Origin: an uncultured Campylobacter sp.
GTDB lineage: Bacteria; Campylobacterota; Campylobacteria; Campylobacterales; Campylobacteraceae
Length of the DNA: 10,778 bases
Assembly (NCBI RefSeq): GCF_938017615.1
Contig: NZ_CALIJA010000068.1
Location: 1 to 10,778, forward strand
Direction: 5' to 3'
The notes under the pieces were generated by a model, which saw only the letters and a list, made by a program, of their open reading frames with translations, ran no database searches and was not told where the DNA came from. The translations under genes were made by a program, and so were the position numbers. The first letter of the stretch is position 1. Each line of letters opens with the position of its first letter. Positions 1 to 5,963 of the stretch are shown one piece after another.

Positions 1-93
1 CGAGCTTGAATGAAATTTTAAAAACAAGCCCTGGCGCAAATTTAAAAGCGGCGCGGCTGCGTCAAAATTTTAAAACTGTGCCTGCAAGAGCGA

Positions 94-99
94 TAAAAT
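94..99 (+). promoter_or_regulatory. Possible -10 box upstream of the M16 gene
   Basis: TAAAAT lies about 25 bases before the ATG at 124, within GATAAAATTTAAA. Epsilonproteobacterial sigma-70 promoters depend mainly on a TATAAT-like -10 box, so it is a reasonable candidate. The spacers here are full of A/T blocks that look similar, so the call is weak. A good ribosome binding site, AAAGGA, sits at 113-118, five bases before the start codon. Confidence 0.25.
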
Positions 100-123
100 T
101 TAAAAATTTTATAAAGGAAAACA

Positions 124-1383
124 ATGGAAAAAAAAGAGATTTCACTTAAAGCTAAAGGCGGTAAGAGCGCTAAAATCGACTTTTTGTATCAGTTCGACGA
201 TTCGTTGCCGGTGGCGAGCTTCAAGCTAATTTTTAAAGCAAGCGGCGCGGTGAGCGAGAAGACTCCGGGCCTTGCGCGCATCTGCGCGGGCGTTTTGGGC
301 GAGGGCTCAAAGACGCTGGGAGTGAGCGAATTTCACCGCAAGCTCGATATCCGCGCGGTCGAGATCAGCGCTGCGAGCAATTTTGAAACCTTCGGCATCC
401 AGCTAAACTGCCTAAAAGAGCACTTCGATTTCGGCCTAGATATGCTGCGAGAGCTACTTAGCAAGCCCAATTTAACGCCCTCGGTGCTCGAAAAGCTAAA
501 AATGCAAACCATAGGCGAGATCGCCGTGCTAAAAAGCGAGTTTGATTACATCGCGACGTGCAACCTCAAAGCGCTTCTGTATCCGCGCACGAGGCTCGAG
601 CGGCCGCTCATAGGCGACGAGGCGAGCATAGAGCGGATCACGATGAAGGACGTGCGGGAGTTTTTCGCCTCGCTGAGTTTAGAGAATTTATACGTCGTTT
701 TATGCGGCGACGTGAGCGATAAAAACCCGAAAATCGCGGAAATTTTGAGCCTCTTTTCGAGCGGCGAAAAGCGCGAGCTGCCGTTTTTCACGCCGAGCGA
801 TGCGAAAAAAATAAAGATCCAAAAGGAGCAGACGCAGCAGGCATACATCTACTTCGGCGCGCCATTTACGCTGCCAAAGGAGCAGGAGTTCATCGCAAAC
901 ACCGCGCTTTTCGTGCTCGGAAGCAGCGGTTTCGGCAGCAGGCTGATGGAGCGCATCCGCGTTAAGCACGGGCTTGCGTACTCGGTCTATGCGCGCGGCG
1001 ATTTTGAGCTTAGCCGCCGCGAGTTTTGGGGCTATCTGCAGACGAAAAACGAAAATTTACAAAACGCCGCCGCGCTCGTAAAGGCAGAGATCGCGAAGTT
1101 TATCGCCTCGGGCGTGAGCGAAGCGGAGCTAAAAAGCGCAAAAAAATTCCTAATCGGAAGCGCCGTGCTGCAAAAAGAGACGATGTTTAAGCGCGCGGCG
1201 ATCGCGCAGAGCGAGTATTACAAGGGCTACGCATTCGGCGAGTTCGAGCGAAATTTAAAGCGCATCGAGACGCTAAAGCTCGGGGCGCTCAACGATTTCA
1301 TCAAGTCACACGACGAGATCATGAACCTAAGCTTTTCCGTCATTTGCGACGAGGCCACCGCAAAAAAGGGGCTTAAAATTTAG
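124..1383 (+). CDS. M16 family peptidase homologue, probably non-catalytic
   Basis: A 419-residue protein with the two-lobe layout of M16B (pitrilysin/processing-peptidase-like) proteins. The C-terminal lobe carries the family signature at residues 268-288: SGFGSRL, then ERIRVKHGLAYSV. Active members have an N-terminal zinc site HxxEH after a GLA-type turn. Here the matching stretch (residues 49-57, GLARICAGV) has Arg52, Ala55 and Gly56 where His, Glu and His should be, so zinc binding and catalysis are not expected. M16B enzymes often work as pairs in which one subunit supplies zinc and the other supplies the C-terminal Arg/Tyr substrate-contact residues. This protein fits the second role, but no partner gene is in the window. 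I see no signal peptide, so it is probably cytoplasmic. The start is supported by AAAGGA at 113-118. Family assignment is firm; lack of activity is inferred from the missing residues. Confidence 0.85.
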   Translation: MEKKEISLKAKGGKSAKIDFLYQFDDSLPVASFKLIFKASGAVSEKTPGLARICAGVLGEGSKTLGVSEFHRKLDIRAVEISAASNFETFGIQLNCLKEHFDFGLDMLRELLSKPNLTPSVLEKLKMQTIGEIAVLKSEFDYIATCNLKALLYPRTRLERPLIGDEASIERITMKDVREFFASLSLENLYVVLCGDVSDKNPKIAEILSLFSSGEKRELPFFTPSDAKKIKIQKEQTQQAYIYFGAPFTLPKEQEFIANTALFVLGSSGFGSRLMERIRVKHGLAYSVYARGDFELSRREFWGYLQTKNENLQNAAALVKAEIAKFIASGVSEAELKSAKKFLIGSAVLQKETMFKRAAIAQSEYYKGYAFGEFERNLKRIETLKLGALNDFIKSHDEIMNLSFSVICDEATAKKGLKI

Positions 1384-1690
1384 CCCGTCGCGACACAGCG
1401 AGTGCATACCTGCGACCGGCCTAAAATTTGGATAAATTTTAAAATTTGTAAAGCGGCGCGGATAATATTAAGGCGCGAACGGCGCTAAATTTTACTTTTG
1501 CGCGCCGTTTGCGGACGGCTTGTGCGTTTAAAATTTAAAACCTCGCCTGCCGTTGCGCTAAAACTTGCGAGGCTTTGCAAAAGCCGCTAAATCTGCGAGC
1601 CTTATAAGGGCGGCTAAATTTAAAGGCGCCGTGCACGGCTCGGAAAATTTCAGCGCGTAAAATCAAAGCCCGATTTAGCACGCCGTCTGT

Positions 1691-1845
1691 AAGCCGCGCC
1701 GTGAAATTTAAAAAGGCGCGCAGTGGCGGCTGCCGTAATTGAATTTTTGCGGTTTGCAAATCGCGCTGCGAAAATTAAAGTCGCGACTTGGGCTTTCACG
1801 AGCGGCGCCAAGTCCATGTTTGCAAGCCGCGCCGTGAAATTTAAA
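1691..1845 (+). repeat. Exact 22-bp direct repeat, two copies 133 bp apart
   Basis: The copies at 1691-1712 and 1824-1845 are identical, beginning AAGCCGCGCC and ending GAAATTTAAA. Their core GCGCCGTGAAATTT (1696-1709 and 1829-1842) recurs on the opposite strand at 5194-5207 exactly and at 2054-2067 with one mismatch. A shortened inverted relative, AAATTTCAGCGCG, is at 1645-1657 and could pair with the first copy. This looks like a short dispersed intergenic element. Its function is unknown. Confidence 0.6.
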
Positions 1846-1957
1846 GCGACCGCGCTCTGTTTTTAAAACCCGGTTCGCGCCGCAAAGTACGGCCGCCAAA
1901 TAAAACACGCCGCAGAGCGGGCAAAATTTATGGAAGAATATAGCGAATAAATTTGCC

Positions 1958-2060
1958 GCAATGGGCGAAATTTCGATCAAATTTAGGCAAGCGTTCGATG
2001 CGGCGCATAGAATTTCGATCAAATTTAGGCGGATGATTTCACTGCGGCGTATAAAATTTC
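1958..2060 (+). repeat. Imperfect tandem repeat, about 42-44 bp unit
   Basis: A 20-bp stretch, AATTTCGATCAAATTTAGGC, occurs exactly at 1969-1988 and 2011-2030, a 42-bp period. A second shared block, GCGGCG(C/T)ATA(G/A)AATTTC, occurs at 2000-2016 and 2044-2060, a 44-bp period. Together they give about two and a half degenerate units ending right before recG. They do not encode an obvious peptide and are too few and too irregular for a CRISPR array. Confidence 0.6.
2050..2055 (+). promoter_or_regulatory. Possible -10 box for recG
   Basis: TATAAA at 2050-2055 lies in the last tandem-repeat unit and would start transcription near 2062, giving a leader of about 45 bases before the TTG start. The equivalent place in the previous unit reads CATAGA, a poorer match. 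The assignment rests on this hexamer alone. Confidence 0.3.
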
Positions 2061-2093
2061 ACAGCGCAAGGGCTTAAATGCCTATCAAATTTT

Positions 2094-2099
2094 AAAGGA
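2094..2099 (+). promoter_or_regulatory. Ribosome binding site that decides the TTG start of recG
   Basis: AAAGGA sits six bases before TTG at 2106. The only nearby ATG, at 2099, overlaps this site, is in another frame and meets a stop after five codons. Reading from TTG gives MIFEAKDAATLQKAGI, and the following LLDLALLLPKSFDDL is the expected RecG N-terminal helix-hairpin region. TTG is therefore the best start. Confidence 0.7.
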
Positions 2100-2105
2100 T
2101 GAAAA

Positions 2106-5090
2106 TTGATTTTTGAAGCAAAAGACGCGGCGACGCTCCAAAAGGCGGGCATTACGACGCTTTTGGATCTGGCGCTGCTTCTGCCCAAAAGCTTCGACGA
2201 TCTAAGCGTCAGAGACGCGCCCTGTGCGGGCGAGAGCACGGCAGAGGTCGAGTGCCTCTTCCAGCACAGGCGCGGCTCGATGCTCATCGTCACGGCGCAC
2301 TGCCTCAGCTGGGAGCGCGAGATCAAAATCGTGATCTTCAACGCCAAAAGCTGGCACTTCGGCGCCTTCAAGCGCGGCAAAAAATTCTTCATCCACGGCA
2401 AATGCGACGAGAGCTTCGGCTCGTGGCAGTTCATAAATCCAAAAATCGTAAGCGAGCCGGGCAGGATCGCGCCCAAATACAAAGCCGCGCTGAGCGACGC
2501 CGCGGCGCAAAAGCTGATCAAAAAATATCTAAGCGCGAGCGCGCTTTTAGGCTGCGGACTGCGCGCGGACGAGGCGGCGGTACTGCTCGCGCTACACGAG
2601 AGCTCGCCGCACAGCGTGCGAATGCTAGCCGCGCTAAATAGGCAGCTCAAGGAGGGCGGCGCGGAAAATTTCGGCGAGCGCGACGACGTTTCAAACAGCG
2701 GCAAAATTCCGAGCGGCAGTGAAATTTTAAATGGCGGAATTTCAAACAGCGACAAAATTTTAAATGACGACAGAATTTTAGGTAACGGAGAAATTCCAAG
2801 CTCGCAAAGCTCGGTAGCCGCCGAAATTTTAAAGGGCAGATCGCAAAATGATGAAATTTTTAGGGGTAAAATTTCAAACTATCCTCAAAGTAGCGGAGCT
2901 CTTGCCTGCGAAGCAATGCGCGGCACGGCGAATGAAATTTTAAGCGGCGGAATTCCAAATGGCGCAGAAGTCTCGCCCAGCCAAAATATCCACAGCAGAG
3001 AGGCTGTGAGCGATAAAATTTTGGACGGCGAGGAACCTCAGGCGCGCGAGGAGGAGATTTATAACGACGAAAATTTTAGCGTTCAAAGCGACGATAATTT
3101 TCTTGCCACATACGGCGCCGAAGCGCGCAAGGATGAAATTTCAGACGATCTCAAAAGCGACAATGACGTGGCGGCGAGCGGCGATAAAATTTCAAAAAAC
3201 CTAGTATACGACACCCGAGCAATGGCGCGGTCAGCAGACGCTCGAGCTGCGGCCGTGCAGCCCACGCTAGAGCATGCCGCGACCAAGCAGTCCGTAGCCG
3301 AGCAAGCCGCAGTCTCACAACAAAATTCAAGCACCCAAGACGTAGATACACACCCCACAGAGATTCAAACTTCAGACGTTCGAATCACAGATTTGCAATC
3401 CGCAATCGCCCAAACTCAAGACGTAGGTGCGCAACCCGCAGCAATCCAAACTTCAAGCCAAGTAGCGAGCGCGCAAGCCGCGACTATCCAAACTTTGAAC
3501 GCACAAGCTGCGGGCGCACAGCCTTCCTGCGATCAAACCAAAAATGTTCAGACGGTAGTAGCTGTGCAGACCGCAGAGCCTACGATCGCTCAGACCGCAA
3601 GCAGCGCCGAGGCTGTTCAAGACGCGCTCGCCGCACCGATGAGCGCTTCGCGCGATTGTGCCGTGCAACCTATGCATTATCAAACTGAAACTATCCAGAC
3701 CGCAGCCGCCCAAGCTACGACCGCCATACCTACAATCGCTCAAATTGCAAGCGACGCTGGAACTGTCCATGCTGTCGAGGCTGTACAGGCTGCAGCCGCC
3801 GCATCTATGAGCGGTGCTGCGATTTTGCGTACGCTGAAATTTGTCGAAATTCTAAACTACTTGCAAAAGCTAAGCGCGAAAAAAACGAGCTTCCCTGCGC
3901 AAATTTACCCGCTGAGCGACATTTCGGATTGGCTCGCTTCGCTTCCTTTTGAGCCTACGCGCGATCAGTTAAGCGCGATAAAGGACATCGCTAGCGATCT
4001 GCAAAGCCCTCTGGCGCGCCGCCGCGTCGTCATGGGCGACGTAGGCAGCGGCAAGACGCTCGTGATCCTCGCTAGCGCGGCGATGAACTACCCGCGCATC
4101 AGCTATCTGATGGCGCCTACAAGCATCCTAGCCGAGCAAATTTACGCCGAAGCGCGCCGTTTGCTGCCGCCGCAGATTAAGGTCCTACTCGTAAAAAGCG
4201 GCGATCGCGAGCCCAATTTCGCGGGCGCGCACCTTATCATCGGCACTCACGCCCTGCTCTACCACGAGCTCGCGCCGTCAAATCTCATAATGGTCGATGA
4301 GCAGCACCGCTTCGGCTCGAATCAGCGCGAAAAGATCGCGCGCCTAACGGGAAGCGGCGAGTTTCGCGCGCATTTCATTCAGTTTAGTGCCACGCCGATA
4401 CCGCGCACGCTAAGCATGATCCAATCCGAGCTTGTGAGCTTTAGCTTTTTAAAACAGCTGCCGTTTGAAAAACAGATCAAAACCAAAATTTTGCAAAATG
4501 ACGGATTTGCGGGCTTTATGCAGGATCTACGCCGTGAGCTCGCCGCGGGCAATCAAGCGATCATCGTCTATCCGCTCGTGCAGCAAAGCGAAAGCTCGGT
4601 CTATCAAAGCCTTGAGGAGGCGGCGCCGTTTTGGAAGGCTCAATTCCCCGATGTGCTGATCACCCACGGTAGCGACAAGGACAAGGAGGAGGTTCTGCGC
4701 CGCTTCCGCGACGAGGGGCGACTGCTGATAACTACGACGATCGTCGAAGTGGGTATCTCGCTGCCGCGGCTTAGCGTCATCCTAATCGTGGGTGCCGAGC
4801 GAATGGGGCTTGCGTCGCTTCATCAGCTGCGCGGACGTGTCGGGCGTAAGGGGCAAGCGGGGCGCTGCTACCTCTACACCAAGCTCAAATCTCCGCCGCA
4901 GCGCCTGCGCGAGTTCGCAGCGACGCTGGACGGATTTAAGGTCGCAAATATCGATCTGAAAAACCGACAGGGAGGCGATCTACTGGGCGGCTCGGTGCAG
5001 CACGGCGCGATGTTTGCGTGGTATGATTATGAAGAGGACGTGACGGCTGCGGCAAAGCAGCGGCTAAAGGACATAGGACGGGGCGCGTGA
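2106..5090 (+). CDS. recG: ATP-dependent DNA helicase RecG with a large low-complexity insert
   Basis: RecG is a superfamily 2 helicase that reverses stalled replication forks and branch-migrates Holliday junctions. The N-terminal part (residues 1-185) carries the helix-hairpin region and an OB-fold-like wedge domain. The helicase core starts near residue 572: the PFEPTRDQ region at 614-621, Walker A GDVGSGKT at 644-651, DEQH box at 731-734, motif III SATPIPRT at 761-768, motif VI QLRGRVGR at 907-914, and a divergent TRG-like segment with DLKNRQGGDLLGG at about 950-962. All ATPase motifs are intact. The protein has 994 residues, while epsilonproteobacterial RecG is usually about 600. The excess is one in-frame insert at about residues 186-570 between wedge and helicase; without it about 609 residues remain. 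The insert looks disordered and holds no recognisable domain. Identification is firm; whether the enlarged protein works normally cannot be judged from sequence. Confidence 0.93.
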   Translation: MIFEAKDAATLQKAGITTLLDLALLLPKSFDDLSVRDAPCAGESTAEVECLFQHRRGSMLIVTAHCLSWEREIKIVIFNAKSWHFGAFKRGKKFFIHGKCDESFGSWQFINPKIVSEPGRIAPKYKAALSDAAAQKLIKKYLSASALLGCGLRADEAAVLLALHESSPHSVRMLAALNRQLKEGGAENFGERDDVSNSGKIPSGSEILNGGISNSDKILNDDRILGNGEIPSSQSSVAAEILKGRSQNDEIFRGKISNYPQSSGALACEAMRGTANEILSGGIPNGAEVSPSQNIHSREAVSDKILDGEEPQAREEEIYNDENFSVQSDDNFLATYGAEARKDEISDDLKSDNDVAASGDKISKNLVYDTRAMARSADARAAAVQPTLEHAATKQSVAEQAAVSQQNSSTQDVDTHPTEIQTSDVRITDLQSAIAQTQDVGAQPAAIQTSSQVASAQAATIQTLNAQAAGAQPSCDQTKNVQTVVAVQTAEPTIAQTASSAEAVQDALAAPMSASRDCAVQPMHYQTETIQTAAAQATTAIPTIAQIASDAGTVHAVEAVQAAAAASMSGAAILRTLKFVEILNYLQKLSAKKTSFPAQIYPLSDISDWLASLPFEPTRDQLSAIKDIASDLQSPLARRRVVMGDVGSGKTLVILASAAMNYPRISYLMAPTSILAEQIYAEARRLLPPQIKVLLVKSGDREPNFAGAHLIIGTHALLYHELAPSNLIMVDEQHRFGSNQREKIARLTGSGEFRAHFIQFSATPIPRTLSMIQSELVSFSFLKQLPFEKQIKTKILQNDGFAGFMQDLRRELAAGNQAIIVYPLVQQSESSVYQSLEEAAPFWKAQFPDVLITHGSDKDKEEVLRRFRDEGRLLITTTIVEVGISLPRLSVILIVGAERMGLASLHQLRGRVGRKGQAGRCYLYTKLKSPPQRLREFAATLDGFKVANIDLKNRQGGDLLGGSVQHGAMFAWYDYEEDVTAAAKQRLKDIGRGA
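2661..3812 (+). repeat. In-frame low-complexity insert within recG
   Basis: About 385 codons in two parts. Part one (residues about 186-365) repeats a roughly six-residue unit of the type K/E-I-L/P/S followed by N/G/S/D residues; isoleucines fall at 201, 207, 212, 218, 224 and 230, then less regularly. At DNA level these are AAATTT blocks like those in the spacers, read in the same phase (GAA ATT TTA). Part two (residues about 375-568) is rich in Ala, Gln and Thr, with Gln-Thr pairs starting at 421, 436, 448, 462, 477, 482, 488, 496, 526 and 531. No stop or frameshift interrupts it. Confidence 0.8.
3546..3815 (+). repeat. Internal duplication in the Gln/Thr/Ala part of the recG insert
   Basis: Residues 481-515 and 530-570 are related. 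Both begin with a V/I-Q-T block and continue with PTIAQ(T/I)AS(S/D)A, then a V and Q-containing stretch, and end A(A/P/S)MS(A/G). The spacing is about 50 residues. The second copy carries a few extra residues (HAVEAVQ in place of Q). This suggests that part two grew by duplication of coding units. Confidence 0.6.
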
Positions 5091-5193
5091 AATTCTACGA
5101 GATGCGATAGAATTTAAACGTAATTTTAGTCGCGGCAAAATTTTACGAAGCGAATGCGATTATGAGATAATGGGCGACCTGATATAAAATTTG

Positions 5194-5207
5194 AAATTTC
5201 ACGGCGC
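5194..5207 (-). repeat. Opposite-strand copy of the 14-bp spacer motif
   Basis: On the plus strand this reads AAATTTCACGGCGC, the exact reverse complement of the motif at 1696-1709 and 1829-1842. A one-mismatch copy in the same orientation is at 2054-2067, before recG. This copy lies in the 214-bp spacer between recG and the next gene, where I see no coding sequence and only A/T-rich hexamers (TATAAA at 5183-5188, TAAAAT at 5221-5226 and 5263-5268) that could serve as -10 boxes for the gene at 5305. Confidence 0.5.
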
Positions 5208-5304
5208 AGATTGCATCGGATAAAATTTAGAGCTTTACCAAGCGTCATTTGCTTTTAATTTCTAAAATTTATGCAACTTAAAGTCCAAAAAAAAGGAGAG
5301 CAAA

Positions 5305-5787
5305 ATGGCTTACGTAACCTATGACAAGGCAAAATGGCACTGGGGTGCGAAAAATGCGCCGACCGACATCCCGCAGGAAAACGGCGCGACGCACATCGCG
5401 TTTTTCTTCCGCTGGTGCATGGAGCGCAAGCTCTATTCCAAGGACTTCGCGGCGGACTTTGCGGACGATATAGCGCGGATGGACGATAGCTTTGATTATC
5501 GCGGGTATTTCTTTGGCGCCATGGACGGCGTGCTAGGTAGCGAGGAGCTAAACACCGCGGGCAAGGCCTTTGCGAAGGCCTACTACACCACGGACCGCAC
5601 GAAATTTGCCAAAACGCACGGCTGGTATTTACAGGACTATTGCGACTTCGTCGCGCGAAAATTCGGCGATAAAAACTTCGACAACGCCTATTTTTACATA
5701 GAAAACTCGCCGCAGAATTACGCCGAGATCAAAGAGATCATCGACCGCCGCTACGAGGAATTCTTGAGCTTCAAGGCGGCGAAGTAG
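5305..5787 (+). CDS. Uncharacterised small protein, YDxAxWHWG-type family
   Basis: A 160-residue soluble protein without signal peptide or membrane segment. A good ribosome binding site, AAGGAG, lies six bases before the ATG. The N-terminus (YDKAKWHWGAKN, then a PxxIPQENGATHIAFFFRW-type stretch around residues 18-38) matches a family of uncharacterised bacterial proteins I remember as starting YDDAxWHxGG...GATHIGxFLxW. I believe Pfam lists it as DUF7832, but I could not check this. The rest is rich in Asp, Phe, Tyr and Lys, with aromatic stretches such as FDYRGYFFGAMDG (73-85) and DNAYFYIENSP (126-136). No catalytic motif is visible. Some small families of this kind sit beside toxins as immunity proteins, but no toxin gene is nearby, so I assign no function. 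It stands alone between recG and hisS. Confidence 0.8.
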   Translation: MAYVTYDKAKWHWGAKNAPTDIPQENGATHIAFFFRWCMERKLYSKDFAADFADDIARMDDSFDYRGYFFGAMDGVLGSEELNTAGKAFAKAYYTTDRTKFAKTHGWYLQDYCDFVARKFGDKNFDNAYFYIENSPQNYAEIKEIIDRRYEEFLSFKAAK

Positions 5788-5794
5788 AAATTTT

Positions 5795-5813
5795 ACCGCT
5801 AAGCTTAGCCGGT
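5795..5813 (+). terminator. Possible weak terminator after the small protein gene
   Basis: ACCGCTAAGCTTAGCCGGT can fold into a stem of about seven pairs with an AGCT loop and one bulged C. It begins seven bases after the stop codon and is followed by TTTAAAAT, only a short T run. It could end transcription of the gene at 5305-5787 before the hisS promoter. The stem is short and the U tract poor, so confidence is low. Confidence 0.35.
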
Positions 5814-5910
5814 TTAAAATAGGCGTCCAGGCCGAAACGATGCGCGATGTAAATAAGCAGAACCGATACGAAGGGGCAGCGGCAGGGCTTAAAATTTAGG
5901 AAAATTTAAC

Positions 5911-5916
5911 TATAAT
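5911..5916 (+). promoter_or_regulatory. Probable -10 box of the hisS-speA-cysE operon
   Basis: A perfect TATAAT within AACTATAATCGCC, preceded by A/T-rich AAAATTTAGGAAAATTT, as is usual for Campylobacter sigma-70 promoters, which lack a strict -35 box. Transcription would start near 5922-5924, giving a leader of about 40 bases made mostly of AAATTT blocks, with AAGGAT at 5951-5956 as ribosome binding site eight bases before the hisS ATG. I see no operator or attenuator. Confidence 0.55.
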
Positions 5917-5963
5917 CGCCGCAAAAATTTGAAAATTTTAAAATTTTACAAAGGATTTTATCG

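Larger units (their letters stand above)
1384..2105 (+). other. 722-bp non-coding spacer with short repeats
   Basis: I find no convincing gene on either strand. The minus-strand open frames at 1535-1759 and 1708-2022 are Cys/Ala/Arg-rich and resemble no family I know. The region is a mosaic of GC-rich blocks (GCGGCGC, GCGCCGT) and AAATTT blocks. It holds a 22-bp direct repeat (1691-1712 and 1824-1845), an imperfect tandem repeat of about 42-44 bp just before recG, a 12-bp perfect palindrome GCCGTGCACGGC at 1628-1639, and an imperfect inverted repeat (1475-1485 with 1502-1512, 10 of 11 pairs, 16-base loop). The last is not followed by a T run, so I do not call it a terminator. Confidence 0.6.

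Noticed and set aside
1..123. End of an upstream gene, for example a frame reading Glu-Leu-Glu-stop at 2-13
   Set aside because: Only a few codons are in the window, so no gene can be supported; the rest is spacer with AAATTT blocks.
1475..1512. Inverted repeat as a terminator for the M16 gene
   Set aside because: The loop is 16 bases, one pair is mismatched, it lies about 90 bases after the stop and no T run follows.
1535..2022. Two minus-strand open frames in the long spacer
   Set aside because: Their sequences are driven by the spacer repeats, they lack family resemblance and look like random translation of GC-rich DNA.
2039..2755. A 238-codon open frame on the minus strand over the recG 5' end
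   Set aside because: It lies opposite conserved RecG coding sequence, its protein is Ser/Leu/Ala-rich without family resemblance, and GC-rich codon use on the plus strand easily leaves such antisense frames open.
2690..3210. Regular AAATTT spacing that might suggest a CRISPR array
   Set aside because: The repeats are only 6-9 bases, the spacing is 15-18 bases and the frame is coding; there are no conserved 25-40 bp repeats with unique spacers and no cas genes.
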